Shown here: positions 1 to 8,797 of the stretch, piece by piece
Layout of the letters: each line of letters opens with the position of its first letter
Numbering within the stretch: position 1 is the stretch's first letter
Source of the DNA: Mycolicibacterium monacense
GTDB taxonomy: Bacteria > Actinomycetota > Actinomycetes > Mycobacteriales > Mycobacteriaceae
Direction: 5' to 3'
DNA length: 64,000 nt
Assembly: GCF_010731575.1 (NCBI RefSeq)
Contig: NZ_AP022617.1
Coordinates: forward strand, 1,302,001-1,366,000
Made by a program: the position numbers and the translations under genes
The notes under the pieces: generated by a model
The model's input: only the letters and a program-made list of their open reading frames with translations
Told to the model about the DNA's origin: nothing
Database searches by the model: none

Positions 1-1
1 C

Positions 2-691
2 ATCGAGGCCGGCCGCGATCTGCTGCCGTCACTGTGCGGACGGGATCCGTCGGTGCTCGACGCCGGGGGCCTGACCCGCGCGGCCGTGGAGTCGATCGCC
101 GAGAACACCTCCGACGCCCAGGTTGCGCCGCTGGTGTGGGCGGCCGTCGCCGGTGTGCCCGGTCTGCTGGTGTACCGGGGAGCGAACACCCTCGACGCTA
201 TGATCGGCAACCGCTCCCCGAGATATGCCCGATTCGGCTGGGCCGCAGCACGACTCGATGACGCCCTCAACTACCTGCCGGCTCGTCTGACCGGGCTGCT
301 GGCGGCGCTGTGCGCGCCGGTGGTCGGTGGTTCACCCGTCGCCGCGATGCACGCCTGGCGGCGCGACGCCCACCGGCACCCCAGCCCCAACGCCGGGGTC
401 GCCGAGGCGACGTTCGCCGGTGCGCTGGGCGTGCGTCTGGGTGGGCCCACCCAGTACGCCCACGAACTGGAGATCAGGCCGACGCTGGGGGACGGACGCG
501 CTCCCGTGCCCGCCGATCTGCGGCGGGCGGTGCGGCTGTCGCGGGTGGTGCAGGGCGCGGCCGCGGTGCTGGCGGTGGCGGTCAGCGCCGCCGGCCGTAG
601 CGGTCGGCCAGCTTGTCCTCGGGGGTCGCGGGCGCGGTGGAGTCCGCGGCAGCCTTGTCGCGGCGGCGCTGACGGACCTCGGCGTAGATGA
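2..691 (+). CDS. cobD: Adenosylcobinamide-phosphate synthase CobD/CbiB, 5'-truncated
   Basis: This is the C-terminal part of the membrane enzyme that condenses adenosylcobyric acid with aminopropanol (phosphate) in cobalamin synthesis. The frame is open from base 2, so the N-terminus lies outside the window. Family motifs visible are ESIAENTSDAQVAPL, the YRGANTLD(A)MIG stretch and the RDAHRHPSPNAGVAEA motif. Hydrophobic segments around LTGLLAALCAPVVG and VVQGAAAVLAVAV fit the membrane topology. The last 30 or so residues are Arg-rich, lie antisense to the convergent SURF1 gene and look non-native, as if the ancestral stop had been lost. CobU, CobT and CobS lie about 45 kb away in this window. 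Confidence 0.93.
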   Translation: MEAGRDLLPSLCGRDPSVLDAGGLTRAAVESIAENTSDAQVAPLVWAAVAGVPGLLVYRGANTLDAMIGNRSPRYARFGWAAARLDDALNYLPARLTGLLAALCAPVVGGSPVAAMHAWRRDAHRHPSPNAGVAEATFAGALGVRLGGPTQYAHELEIRPTLGDGRAPVPADLRRAVRLSRVVQGAAAVLAVAVSAAGRSGRPACPRGSRARWSPRQPCRGGADGPRRR

Positions 692-1394
692 AATAGCCGA
701 GGCCGATCGGGGCGATGATGCCGAACGCGATCCACTGGATCCCGTAGGACAGGAACGGGCCGGCATCGAGGTGCGGTAGACCGATGACGCCCAGCCCACC
801 CGGCTGATCCTCGACCAGCTGCAGATAGGAGCCGGCCAACGGGACACCGGTCAGCGCGGAGATCTGACCGGGGTTGATCGCGTACACCTGCACGGTGCCG
901 TTCTCCCGCAGCGGTTCCTTGCCCGCCGGAACGGGTTCGGCGTCGCGCAGGCGTGCGGTGATGGTCACGGTCTCGGTGGGGGCGGGTCCGATGGGCGGCA
1001 CCTCCGTGCCCTGTTCGGGTGTGACGTAGCCGCGGTCCACCAGCACGGTCGGGCCGCCGTCGACGGCGAACGGCACCAGCACCTCGTATGCCGGATCGCC
1101 GTCGATCACCCGCAGCCGGGCCAGCACCTGCGCGTCGGGCAGGTACCGCCCCGTGGCGGTGACCCGCTGCCACTGTTCGTCCGGCGCGGCCGAATCCTGC
1201 CGGGGCAGCACCGAGGTCACCGGGACCGGTTCGGCGGTCACGGAGCGGGCGATCTGATCGTTCTCCCGCGAGGTCGTGGTGTTCTTGCCCAGCTGCCAGG
1301 GCGCCAGCACGGTGAAGCACAGGTAGGCGAACGCGAGCACCACCACGAACAGCGCCAGCCACGCCGGCCGCAGAAGGAACGCCCAACGCTTCAT
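582..1394 (-). CDS. SURF1-family cytochrome oxidase biogenesis protein
   Basis: A 270-residue SURF1-like membrane protein. SURF1 proteins assist assembly or heme insertion of heme-copper cytochrome c oxidases. It has an N-terminal transmembrane helix (about residues 10-30: LRPAWLALFVVVLAFAYLCF), the family's extracytoplasmic region with GRYLPDAQVLARLR and LVDRGYVTPEQG, and a second helix near residues 215-235 (GIQWIAFGIIAPIGLGYFIY), followed by a basic cytoplasmic tail. Its ATG overlaps the ptpA stop by one base (TGATG), so it is probably co-transcribed with ptkA-ptpA. Its 3' end overlaps cobD by 110 bases. The ctaC/ctaE oxidase genes lie elsewhere in this window. Confidence 0.9.
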   Translation of the reverse strand: MKRWAFLLRPAWLALFVVVLAFAYLCFTVLAPWQLGKNTTTSRENDQIARSVTAEPVPVTSVLPRQDSAAPDEQWQRVTATGRYLPDAQVLARLRVIDGDPAYEVLVPFAVDGGPTVLVDRGYVTPEQGTEVPPIGPAPTETVTITARLRDAEPVPAGKEPLRENGTVQVYAINPGQISALTGVPLAGSYLQLVEDQPGGLGVIGLPHLDAGPFLSYGIQWIAFGIIAPIGLGYFIYAEVRQRRRDKAAADSTAPATPEDKLADRYGRRR

Positions 1395-1891
1395 CAGCTC
1401 GCGATACCCCGGATGGTGAGCTGTTCGTCGACCCAGTCGTGCAGCCCGGGCAGTGCCGCCTCGATCACCCGGAACACGTCCTCGAAATCGTCCTGGGTGC
1501 CGTAGTAGGGATCCTCCACGTCGAGGGGATGTGCTGCCGAACGCGGATCGAACGAGCGCAGCATGCGCAGCCGCCCGGGCGGTACACCCAGTTCGGTCAG
1601 CATCCGGACGTGGTTGCGGCCCAGCGCGACCACCAGATCGGCGGCCAGGTGGTCGTCGTCGACCTGGGCGGCCTCGTGCCCGCTCGGGTAACCGTGCGCG
1701 CGCAGCACGTGGATCGCCCGCCGGTCGGCGGGATCACCCGCATGCCAGCCTCCGGTGCCCGCACTGCTGACCCGGACCGCCCCGGACAGCCCGCGTTCGG
1801 CGATCTGGTGGGCGAACATCTTCTCGGCCATGGGCGAGCGGCAGATGTTGCCCGAGCAGACGAACGTGATGTGCAACGGCGTTTCAGACAC
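1394..1891 (-). CDS. ptpA: Low-molecular-weight protein tyrosine phosphatase PtpA
   Basis: A 165-residue phosphatase with the P-loop CSGNICRS at residues 12-19 (nucleophile Cys12, Arg18) and the general-acid loop DPYYG (Asp127, Tyr129, Tyr130). In M. tuberculosis PtpA is a secreted effector that dephosphorylates host proteins, and the two adjacent tyrosines are phosphorylated by its neighbour PtkA; both tyrosines are kept here. The start is GTG, overlapping the ptkA stop by 8 bases (GTGTCTGA), which suggests translational coupling. In a probably environmental species the host-directed role is uncertain, and a bacterial substrate is equally possible. Confidence 0.95.
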   Translation of the reverse strand: MSETPLHITFVCSGNICRSPMAEKMFAHQIAERGLSGAVRVSSAGTGGWHAGDPADRRAIHVLRAHGYPSGHEAAQVDDDHLAADLVVALGRNHVRMLTELGVPPGRLRMLRSFDPRSAAHPLDVEDPYYGTQDDFEDVFRVIEAALPGLHDWVDEQLTIRGIAS

Positions 1892-2561
1892 CCAGCACCT
1901 CCCGCAGGTCGGCCACGCTGTCCACGTGCGCGAACGCCGGCACCGAGGTGGGCTCGGCGAAGTCGGCGCGGCCGTAGCCCCAGCCGACCACCACCGTGTC
2001 GATACCGTGCGCCGCTGCGCCCTCCACGTCGTGCAGGCGGTCGCCGACCATCACCACCCGTTCCGGCAGGGGTTCCAGCCGGGCCAGTGCGGAGGCGACG
2101 ACGTCGGCCTTGACCGCGCGCGTCCCGTCCGGGCTGGCGCCCGCGATGACCTCGAAGAAGCCGTCGAGGCCGAAATGGGCCAGGATGCGCTGCGCAGTCG
2201 GCTCCGCCTTGGAGGTCGCCACGGCCAGGCGAATCCCCGCCGCCCGCAGGTCGGCCAGCAGGGCCGGGATGCCGTCGAAGGTGCGGTTCATCGCCCAGCC
2301 GCGTGAGGTGTAGTCGGCCCGATAGGCCGCGATCGCCGCGTCGACCTGCTCGCCGAGGCCGAGCGAGCGCAGGGTGTGGTGCATCGGCGGGCCGACGATG
2401 CGGCCGGCCAGATCACCGTCGGGAACCGGCGCCCCGACCTCACCCAGCGCATGCCGGAAGCTCGCCACAATGCCCTCCGCCGAATCGGTCAGCGTGCCGT
2501 CCAGATCGAACAGCACGAGCTGCGGGCGGGTGGCGGTGGAACGGGCCAGCGTGTCGGTCAC
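1884..2561 (-). CDS. ptkA: HAD-superfamily hydrolase, PtkA orthologue by position
   Basis: A 225-residue HAD protein with motif [10 protein letters not shown] (Asp19, Asp21), a ...TSKAEP motif II/III region and motif [14 protein letters not shown]. By sequence it resembles phosphoglycolate phosphatases. Its position directly upstream of ptpA makes it the counterpart of M. tuberculosis PtkA (Rv2232), described as a HAD-fold protein tyrosine kinase that phosphorylates PtpA. The M. tuberculosis protein is described with a disordered N-terminal extension of about 80 residues; here the GTG start leaves only about 14 residues before the catalytic strand. Whether it acts as a kinase or only as a phosphatase cannot be told from sequence. 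The hexamer GAGAAT seven bases before the GTG may be a weak -10. Confidence 0.85.
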   Translation of the reverse strand: MTDTLARSTATRPQLVLFDLDGTLTDSAEGIVASFRHALGEVGAPVPDGDLAGRIVGPPMHHTLRSLGLGEQVDAAIAAYRADYTSRGWAMNRTFDGIPALLADLRAAGIRLAVATSKAEPTAQRILAHFGLDGFFEVIAGASPDGTRAVKADVVASALARLEPLPERVVMVGDRLHDVEGAAAHGIDTVVVGWGYGRADFAEPTSVPAFAHVDSVADLREVLGV

Positions 2562-2631
2562 GCCCCCATTCTCCCCGAAGTCCGCACCGGCGTTCGCGGG
2601 GTCGTCCGGCTTCGCGTCGCGTCGCGCGCAT

Positions 2632-2637
2632 TACTGT
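2632..2637 (+). promoter_or_regulatory. -10 element for leaderless cobC-like gene
   Basis: TACTGT matches the mycobacterial -10 pattern TANNNT and ends 6 bases before the GTG at 2644. Transcription would start at or next to the start codon, and no Shine-Dalgarno sequence is present. This supports GTG 2644 as the start. Confidence 0.55.
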
Positions 2638-2643
2638 CGTGCT

Positions 2644-3666
2644 GTGCCACGTCCCGCGCCGCAGGCGATCAGGTACCACGGCGACCAGGCCGTGCTGCCC
2701 GGCATGCTCGACTTCGCCGTCAACGTGCGCGCCGCCGCGCCGCCGTCGTGGCTGGCCGAGCGCCTCGCGGACCGCCTGGCCGACCTCGGCCGCTATCCGT
2801 CGCCCGCCGACGAACGCCGCGCCGTGGCCGCGGTGGCGGCCCGGCACGGGCGCGCCGAGGACGAGGTCGCGCTGCTGGCCGGCGGGGCGGAGGGCTTCGC
2901 GCTGCTCGCCCGCCTGCAGCCCCGGTTGGCCGCGCTCGTCGCGCCGTCGTTCACCGAACCCGATGCGGTGTTCGCCGCCGCGGGGGTGCCCCTCGCACAC
3001 GTGGTGCTCGATCCACCGTTCGCGCTGACCGGCGCCCGGGTACCGGATGCGGCCGATCTCGTGGTGGTGGGCAACCCCACCAACCCCACCGGGGTGCTGC
3101 ACCCCAGGGCCGACATCCTCGCGCTGCGCCGACCCGGCCGGATCGTGGTGGTCGACGAGGCGTTCGCCGACGCGGTGCCCGGGGAGCCGGAGTCGCTGGC
3201 CGACGATGCCCCGCCGGACGTGCTGGTGCTGCGCAGCCTCACCAAGACCTGGGCGCTGGCCGGGCTACGGGTCGGGTATGCGCTCGGTGCCCCCGACGTG
3301 CTGCGGCGGTTGACCGCGCAGCGCGCACACTGGGCGCTGGGGACGCTGCAGTTGGAGGCGCTCGCCGCATGCAATGCGCCGTCCGCGCTACGCGAGGCCA
3401 AAGCCGGTGCGGAACGGCTCGCGGCGCTGCGGGCGGAGATGGTGACCGGCCTGCGCCGGATCGGCGCCGAGTGTGTCGCCGGCTCCGCACCGTTCGTGCT
3501 GTTCGCGGTGCCGGATGCCGAGTTGGTGCGAAAACGATTGGAAGTCAGGGGGATCGCAGTGCGGCGGTGCGACACATTCGTCGGCCTGGATGGTCAGTTC
3601 CTGAGGGCGGCGGTCCGCGAGGAGTGGCCGGTGCTCGCCGAGGCGCTGGCGGAGGCGATGCGATGA
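2644..3666 (+). CDS. cobC: Rv2231c-type CobC: PLP-dependent L-threonine-O-3-phosphate decarboxylase-like aminotransferase
   Basis: A 340-residue fold-type I aminotransferase. It has the substrate/PLP region [11 protein letters not shown], the PLP aspartate in VVVDEAFAD, the Schiff-base lysine in [17 protein letters not shown], and an Arg-containing C-terminal region. Members are annotated as CobC/CobD-type threonine-phosphate decarboxylases, which supply aminopropanol phosphate for cobalamin, or as histidinol-phosphate aminotransferase-like enzymes; sequence alone does not settle the substrate. At 340 residues it is slightly shorter than HisC. It starts a tight operon: its stop overlaps the next ATG (ATGA). 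GTG 2644 was chosen because a -10 hexamer sits just upstream. Confidence 0.8.
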   Translation: MPRPAPQAIRYHGDQAVLPGMLDFAVNVRAAAPPSWLAERLADRLADLGRYPSPADERRAVAAVAARHGRAEDEVALLAGGAEGFALLARLQPRLAALVAPSFTEPDAVFAAAGVPLAHVVLDPPFALTGARVPDAADLVVVGNPTNPTGVLHPRADILALRRPGRIVVVDEAFADAVPGEPESLADDAPPDVLVLRSLTKTWALAGLRVGYALGAPDVLRRLTAQRAHWALGTLQLEALAACNAPSALREAKAGAERLAALRAEMVTGLRRIGAECVAGSAPFVLFAVPDAELVRKRLEVRGIAVRRCDTFVGLDGQFLRAAVREEWPVLAEALAEAMR

Positions 3667-4802
3667 GCGTACGGCTGGCCGACGTCATCGGCGTGCTCGA
3701 CGAGGCGTATCCGCCGCGATTGGCCGAGGACTGGGATTCGGTCGGGCTGGTGTGCGGTGACCCCGACGAACCCGTGGAATCGGTGACCGTCGCGGTCGAC
3801 GCCACCGAGGCCGTCATCGCCGAAGTGCCCGAGCGGGGGCTCCTGCTGGCGCATCATCCGCTGTTGTTGCGGGGGGTGGATTCCGTCGCGGCGAGCACCC
3901 CCAAGGGTGCGCTGGTGCATTCGCTCATCCGCACCGGACGGTCCCTGTTCACCGCGCACACCAACGCCGACTCCGCGTCGCCGGGGGTGTCCGATGCGCT
4001 GGCCGACGCGCTCGGGCTCACCGTCGAGGAGGTGCTCTCACCGATCGCCGCCGACACCGAACTGGACAAATGGGTGGTCTACGTACCCGCAGAGAACGCG
4101 GATGCGGTGCGCGAGGCCATGTTCGGTGCGGGTGCCGGTCAGATCGGTGACTACTCGCACTGCAGCTGGAGCGCGCCGGGCACCGGACAGTTCCTGCCCC
4201 ACGAGGGAGCCTCACCGGCCGTCGGCAGCGTCGGCTCGGTCGAGCGCGTCGCCGAAGAACGCGTCGAGGTGATCGCGCCGTCGGCGCGGCGCCGTGACCT
4301 GCTCAACGCGGTGCGTGGCGCACATCCCTACGAGGAGCCCGCGTTCGACATCTTCGACATCGCGCCGATCCCCGGCGACGTCGGAATCGGCCGAATCGCG
4401 TCGTTGCCGACACCGGAAACGTTGTCCGACTTCGTGTCCCGGGTCAACGCCGCGTTGCCCGCCACCACCTGGGGGGTGCGCGCCGCGGGGGATCCGTCGA
4501 CCGTGGTGTCACGGGTGGCGGTGTGCGGGGGAGCGGGTGACTCGCTGCTCGGCGCGGTGTCGCGCGCGGGGGTACAGGCTTATCTGACCGCCGATCTGCG
4601 CCACCATCCCGCCGACGAGCACCGGCGGGCGTCGCCGGTGGCGCTGGTCGACGTCGCACACTGGGCAAGCGAGTTCCCGTGGTGCGAACAGGCCGCCGGT
4701 GTGCTGCGGCGCCACTTCTCTGATGCGTTGCCGGTGCGGGTCTGTGCCCTGCGCACCGATCCATGGAACCTAGGAACTGGTAGGGAAACAAGTGAAAGCT
4801 GA
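3663..4802 (+). CDS. Nif3-like dinuclear metal centre protein
   Basis: A 379-residue member of the Nif3/YbgI (DUF34) family, hexameric proteins with a dinuclear metal site of unsettled function; a GTP cyclohydrolase I type 2 annotation is common but not well supported. Metal-ligand motifs are visible: [31 protein letters not shown] and, near the C-terminus, VDVAHWASE. The family's central PII-like insert is present, with [25 protein letters not shown] and [12 protein letters not shown]. The ATG overlaps the cobC-like stop by four bases, and its own 3' end overlaps the zinc-ribbon gene by 11 bases. This order matches M. tuberculosis Rv2231c-Rv2228c from memory. Confidence 0.9.
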   Translation: MSVRLADVIGVLDEAYPPRLAEDWDSVGLVCGDPDEPVESVTVAVDATEAVIAEVPERGLLLAHHPLLLRGVDSVAASTPKGALVHSLIRTGRSLFTAHTNADSASPGVSDALADALGLTVEEVLSPIAADTELDKWVVYVPAENADAVREAMFGAGAGQIGDYSHCSWSAPGTGQFLPHEGASPAVGSVGSVERVAEERVEVIAPSARRRDLLNAVRGAHPYEEPAFDIFDIAPIPGDVGIGRIASLPTPETLSDFVSRVNAALPATTWGVRAAGDPSTVVSRVAVCGGAGDSLLGAVSRAGVQAYLTADLRHHPADEHRRASPVALVDVAHWASEFPWCEQAAGVLRRHFSDALPVRVCALRTDPWNLGTGRETSES

Positions 4803-5529
4803 TGTCTGGCAGCAACATTCGTTGCTACAGCTGGCCGAGGTGGACGCCGGGCTGGCGCGGATCGAACACCGGGTGCGCAAGCTGCCCGAACAGGACGAAC
4901 TCGACCGGGTCCGCGCCGAACACGGTGCGGCCACCGACAAGGTCGCGGTGCTCGGCATCGCGATGGACGATCTCGACGAGCAGGTGGCCAAGTTCGAGTC
5001 CGAGATCGACGCCGTCCGTCAGCGCGAAGACCGCGACCGGGCCCTGCTGGAGGGTGACAGCGTCGGCGCCAAACAGGTCGCCGAGTTGCAGCACGAACTC
5101 GAGACGCTCGAACGTCGCCAGGCGAGCCTCGAGGACTCCCTGCTGGAGCTGATGGAGCGCCGCGAGGAACTGGCCGCCCAGCGCGCGGCGGAACTCGCGC
5201 GCGTCGACGAACTGCAGATCACGCTGTCGGCAGCTCAGCGCGCGGTCGCCGACGCGGTGGCCGAACTGGACGGATCCCGGCAGGAGAACCTCAGCCGGCG
5301 CGAGGAGCTGCTGGGGTCCCTGCAGTCCGACCTCGTCGACCTCTACGAGCGGCAACGAGCCCGTGGCGGTGCGGGCGCCGGGCAGTTGCAGGGTCGCCGA
5401 TGCGGCGCCTGCCGCCTCGAGATCGACCGGGGCGAGATGGCCCGCATCTCGGCCGCGCCCGACGACGAGGTGCTGCGCTGCCCCGAGTGCAACGCAATTT
5501 TGGTGCGCGCGGAGGGCTTCAAGAAGTGA
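4792..5529 (+). CDS. C4 zinc-ribbon protein with long N-terminal coiled coil
   Basis: A 245-residue conserved mycobacterial protein (Rv2229c type). Residues 5-190 are almost wholly charged heptad-like helix rich in Glu, Arg, Leu and Ala, indicating a long coiled coil. The C-terminus carries a zinc ribbon with CGACRLEI and CPECN, two CxxC pairs about 27 residues apart. Coiled-coil plus zinc-ribbon proteins of this family are thought to bind nucleic acid or act as scaffolds, but no biochemical function is established. It starts with GTG inside the end of the Nif3-like gene, and its stop overlaps the next GTG (GTGA). Confidence 0.88.
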   Translation: MKADVWQQHSLLQLAEVDAGLARIEHRVRKLPEQDELDRVRAEHGAATDKVAVLGIAMDDLDEQVAKFESEIDAVRQREDRDRALLEGDSVGAKQVAELQHELETLERRQASLEDSLLELMERREELAAQRAAELARVDELQITLSAAQRAVADAVAELDGSRQENLSRREELLGSLQSDLVDLYERQRARGGAGAGQLQGRRCGACRLEIDRGEMARISAAPDDEVLRCPECNAILVRAEGFKK

Positions 5530-6623
5530 AGGTTCTCGTCGAGGCCGACGGCGGCTCGCGGGGCAACCCCGGACCGGCGGGCTACGGCTCGGTGGTCTGG
5601 TCGGAGGACCGGTCGTCGGTGCTCGCCGAGGCCAAACAGTCGATCGGCCGGGCCACCAACAACGTCGCCGAGTACCGCGGGTTGATCGCCGGTCTCGAGG
5701 AGGCCGCCAACGTCGGCGCCACCGAGGTCGCGGTGTCGATGGACTCCAAACTCATCGTCGAGCAGATGGCGGGCCGCTGGCGGGTCAAACACCCCGACCT
5801 GATTCCGCTGTATCAGCGGGCGCGGGAACTGGCCGAGGGGTTCGACCGCGTCACGTATTCGTGGATTCCGCGGGCCGCCAACGCCCGCGCCGACCGGCTG
5901 GCCAACGAGGCGATGGACGCCGCGCAGGGTATCGACCCCCCGCCGCGCACGGCCGCCCCCGCCGCGTCCACCCACACCCCCACGTCACCGGCCGGCTGGA
6001 CGGGTGCGCGGGGGGAGCCGACACGGTTCCTGCTGCTGCGCCACGGACAGACCGAGCTGTCGGTGGAGCGCCGGTACTCCGGGCGCGGCAACCCGGCGCT
6101 GACCGAACTGGGCCGCAGCCAGGCCGGCGCCGCGGCCGCCTACCTCGCGGGTCGGGGCGGCATCGACGCCGTCATCACCTCACCGCTGCAGCGCGCCTAC
6201 GACACCGCGACCGCTGCCGCCAAGACGCTCGGACTGGACGTCACCGTCGACGAGGATCTGATCGAGACGGATTTCGGCGCCTGGGAAGGGCTGACATTCG
6301 GCGAAGCGTCGCAACGGGATCCGGAGCTGCACGGCCGCTGGCTGCGCGACACCAGCGTCGACCCGCCCGGCGGGGAGAGCTTCGACACCGTCGCCCACCG
6401 GGTGCGGCGGGCCCGCAACCGCATCATCGCCGACCACGGCGCCTCGACGGTGCTGGTGGTCTCCCACGTCACGCCGATCAAGACGATGCTGCGGCTGGCG
6501 CTCAACGCCGGGGAAGGCATCCTGTACCGGCTGCACCTGGATCTCGCCTCGCTGAGCATCGCGGAGTTCTACCCCGACGGTGGATCGTCGGTGCGGCTGG
6601 TCAACCAGACCGCCCACCTCTAG
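5526..6623 (+). CDS. Bifunctional RNase HI / histidine-phosphatase (CobC-type) protein
   Basis: A 365-residue two-domain fusion. Residues 1-135 form a type I RNase H with acidic residues Asp8, Glu49, Asp73 and Asp123 and the opening ADGGSRGNPGPAGYG. After a Pro/Ala/Thr linker (about 136-163), residues 165-365 form a phosphoglycerate-mutase-like histidine phosphatase with LLLRHGQTE (Arg172, His173), a second Arg/Glu region and SHVTPIK carrying the second catalytic His. The M. tuberculosis counterpart (Rv2228c) is reported to hydrolyse RNA in RNA-DNA hybrids and to have acid or alpha-ribazole phosphatase activity. GTG 5526 overlaps the preceding stop. Its stop shares CTAG with the convergent regulator gene. 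Confidence 0.93.
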   Translation: MKVLVEADGGSRGNPGPAGYGSVVWSEDRSSVLAEAKQSIGRATNNVAEYRGLIAGLEEAANVGATEVAVSMDSKLIVEQMAGRWRVKHPDLIPLYQRARELAEGFDRVTYSWIPRAANARADRLANEAMDAAQGIDPPPRTAAPAASTHTPTSPAGWTGARGEPTRFLLLRHGQTELSVERRYSGRGNPALTELGRSQAGAAAAYLAGRGGIDAVITSPLQRAYDTATAAAKTLGLDVTVDEDLIETDFGAWEGLTFGEASQRDPELHGRWLRDTSVDPPGGESFDTVAHRVRRARNRIIADHGASTVLVVSHVTPIKTMLRLALNAGEGILYRLHLDLASLSIAEFYPDGGSSVRLVNQTAHL

Positions 6624-7201
6624 GTGTGCAGGTGGAGGCGCTCGCCGTGCGGGCCGAAGATCCCGATCGCCTCCACCGGGCCGTCGACCACCCCGAACCA
6701 GTGCGGTGTCCACGTCGAGAACTCAACGGCCTCACCGGGTTCGACGATGAAGTCGCGGTCGCCGAGGATCAGCCGCAGCCGTCCGGACAGCACGTACATC
6801 CAGTCCTGACCCTCGTGCACGGGTAGGTCTTCGGGTGGTTTGCGCCTGCGGGCGCTGACCCGGAGCTTGAACGCGTGCAGACCGCTCGGCGACCCCTGAC
6901 GGGTCAGCGGCCAGTACGTGACCCCGTGGCGGGTGTGCGAATCCGAACGCACCCGCGGGTCCTCCGCCTCCGGGCTGCGCAGCAGTTCGTCGGTGGTGAC
7001 CGCCAGCGCGGCGGCCAACCGGGGGAGATGGTCGAGGGCCAAGCGTCGCTTACCGGACTCCAGGCGGCTCAGCGTCGACACGTCGATGGCCGACCTGGCC
7101 GCCACCTCCTCGAGGGTGAACCCACGCTGGCGGCGCAGTTCCCGCAACCGCTTGCGTACCCGTTGGTCCACGCTGTCCTCGGACGCCTCGTTTGCCTGCA
7201 T
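6620..7201 (-). CDS. XRE-family regulator with C-terminal cupin domain
   Basis: A 193-residue regulator. Residues 14-68 form an XRE-type helix-turn-helix (LRRQRGFTLEEVAARS, then VSTLSRLESGKRR). Residues 105-185 form a cupin sensor (HEGQDWMYVLSGRLRLILGDRDFIVEPGEAVEF). Such HTH-cupin proteins usually respond to a small molecule. ATG 7201 was preferred over an in-frame GTG at 7219 because the HTH begins within the expected distance and the palindromic operator overlaps 7192-7218. It diverges from the flavin oxidoreductase by only 47 bases, so it probably controls both itself and that operon. The ligand is unknown. Confidence 0.85.
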   Translation of the reverse strand: MQANEASEDSVDQRVRKRLRELRRQRGFTLEEVAARSAIDVSTLSRLESGKRRLALDHLPRLAAALAVTTDELLRSPEAEDPRVRSDSHTRHGVTYWPLTRQGSPSGLHAFKLRVSARRRKPPEDLPVHEGQDWMYVLSGRLRLILGDRDFIVEPGEAVEFSTWTPHWFGVVDGPVEAIGIFGPHGERLHLHT

Positions 7202-7239
7202 GGCAAATAAGCTTGCCACCTGTAGCGGCTACACGGCAA
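7192..7239. promoter_or_regulatory. Alternating TTGCC/GGCAA inverted repeats, likely operator
   Basis: Four half-sites alternate in orientation: TTGCC at 7192-7196, GGCAA at 7202-7206, TTGCC at 7213-7217 and GGCAA at 7235-7239. The inner pair forms a perfect inverted repeat TGGCAA-N6-TTGCCA (7201-7218). They cover the start of the regulator gene and the divergent promoter region, as expected for an autoregulatory HTH operator. Confidence 0.5.
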
Positions 7240-7248
7240 CCTCGGGAC

Positions 7249-8187
7249 ATGGACGACATCTGGGATTGCGTGATCATCGGCGGCGGCGCCGCCGGACTGA
7301 GCGCCGCGCTGGTACTGGGGCGGGCGCGCCGCCGCACACTCGTGGTGGATGCCGGTGAGCCGAGTAATGCGGTGGCGCACGGGATCGGCGGGCTGCTCGG
7401 ACACGACGGGCGGGCGCCGGCGGAGCTGTACGCCGCCGGGCGAGCGGAGCTGACGAGATACCCGCAGGTGCAACTGCGCACCGGAGTGGTGACCGACGTG
7501 CGGCGGGGCGAGCAGTTCACCGTCGAACTGGCCGACGGCACAGTCGAACTCGCGCGACGCATCGTGCTCGCGACCGGTATGCAGTACCGCCTGCAGGAAG
7601 TTCCCGGCCTGGCGCAGATGTGGGGCGATGCGGTGTTCCACTGCCCGTTCTGTCACGGCTGGGAGGTGCGTGACGCCCCGGTCGCGGTGCTGGCCGACGG
7701 CGCCCGGGCGGTGCACGCCGGACTGCTCCTGCGCGGGTGGAGTGACGACATCGTGGTGCTCGCAGGAGATGTCGGCGACGACCGCGTGCTGCTGGAGGCC
7801 GCGGGCATCCTGATCGAAGGACGGCCGGTCACCGAGGTGCGCGCGGCCGGAGAGGGTCTCGAGGTCGTCTTCGCCGACGGTTCGGTACTGGGCCGGCGGG
7901 CGCTGATGGTCGCGGCGTCGGTGGGTCAGCGGTCCGCGCTGGCCGAACGGCTCGGCGTGCGGTTCGGTGAGCCGAATCCCCTTTCGGCCGAGGCGGTCTG
8001 GGTCGACGAGTTCGGCCGCACGTCGGTGCCCGGGGTGTTCGCCGCCGGTGACGTCACCGTGGCGCTGCCGCAGGTGGCCGCGGCGATCGCGGCCGGTTCG
8101 AAGGTGGCCGCGGCGGTCATGCAGAGCCTGCTGGCCGACGAGTTCGGATTGCCGGTACCGGCATGGAAGGAGGACGTGAATGTCTGA
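7249..8187 (+). CDS. NAD(P)/FAD-dependent oxidoreductase, thioredoxin-reductase-like
   Basis: A 312-residue two-dinucleotide-fold flavoprotein close to thioredoxin reductase size. The FAD-binding GGGAAG is at residues 11-16, the second FAD motif TSVPGVFAAGDVT is near the C-terminus, and CPFC (Cys132, Cys135) in HCPFCHGWEV replaces the classic CAT/VC redox pair. The NADPH-binding motif between the cysteines and the C-terminus is poorly matched, so the electron donor and substrate are uncertain. It may be a thioredoxin-reductase-like disulfide oxidoreductase acting on a small thiol. It overlaps the methyltransferase by 8 bases and diverges from an HTH-cupin regulator, so the three form one control unit. 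Confidence 0.87.
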   Translation: MDDIWDCVIIGGGAAGLSAALVLGRARRRTLVVDAGEPSNAVAHGIGGLLGHDGRAPAELYAAGRAELTRYPQVQLRTGVVTDVRRGEQFTVELADGTVELARRIVLATGMQYRLQEVPGLAQMWGDAVFHCPFCHGWEVRDAPVAVLADGARAVHAGLLLRGWSDDIVVLAGDVGDDRVLLEAAGILIEGRPVTEVRAAGEGLEVVFADGSVLGRRALMVAASVGQRSALAERLGVRFGEPNPLSAEAVWVDEFGRTSVPGVFAAGDVTVALPQVAAAIAAGSKVAAAVMQSLLADEFGLPVPAWKEDVNV

Positions 8188-8797
8188 GACGGTGGAGTTC
8201 TGGGAGGAGCACTACGGCGCGAAGGACCGGGTGTGGAGCGGCCGGGTCAATGTTCGGCTGGCCGAGATCGTCGAACCGTTGCCGCCGGGGCGCGCGCTCG
8301 ACCTCGGCTGCGGCGAGGGTGCGGATGCGATCTGGCTGGCCGGGCACGGATGGCAGGTGGTCGGCGTGGACGTCTCGCACACCGCGCTGCAACGGGCCGC
8401 CGAGGACGCCGCGGCAGCCGGGGTGGCCGAGCGTGTCCGGTTCGAACAGCACGACCTGGCCGAGACGTTCCCCGAGGGGCGGTTCGACCTGGTGTCGGCG
8501 CAGTTCTTCCATTCCCCGCTCGACGTGGACCGCACCGGTGCGCTGCGCCGGGCGGCCGATGCCGTCACGGTGGGCGGGCTGCTGCTGATCGTCGATCACG
8601 GAGCGACGCCGGAGTGGACGTGGAAGGACGGGCACCCGCACGATCTGCCGTCGCTGCAGGACGCCCTGGCGTCGCTGGCGGTGGACCCCGAGGCCTGGGA
8701 GGAACTCCGGGTCGAGGCGGTCGAGCGGGACGGGGTGAGCCCCGACGGGCAGCCGGTGACGTGGCTGGACAACGTCATCCTGTTGCGGCGCCGCTGA
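8180..8797 (+). CDS. Class I SAM-dependent methyltransferase
   Basis: A 205-residue Rossmann-fold methyltransferase. SAM motif I is LDLGCGEGADAIWLA (residues 40-54), an acidic residue follows in VVGVDVS, and FDLVSAQFF is motif IV. The start is fixed by a strong ribosome site, AAGGAGG, within GGAAGGAGGACGTGA just upstream. The gene lies inside the 3' end of the oxidoreductase gene, so they are translated together. Small methyltransferases of this type often modify thiols, tellurite or drug-like molecules. Pairing with a CxxC flavoprotein suggests a thiol or xenobiotic detoxification role, but this is inference. Confidence 0.87.
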   Translation: MSETVEFWEEHYGAKDRVWSGRVNVRLAEIVEPLPPGRALDLGCGEGADAIWLAGHGWQVVGVDVSHTALQRAAEDAAAAGVAERVRFEQHDLAETFPEGRFDLVSAQFFHSPLDVDRTGALRRAADAVTVGGLLLIVDHGATPEWTWKDGHPHDLPSLQDALASLAVDPEAWEELRVEAVERDGVSPDGQPVTWLDNVILLRRR

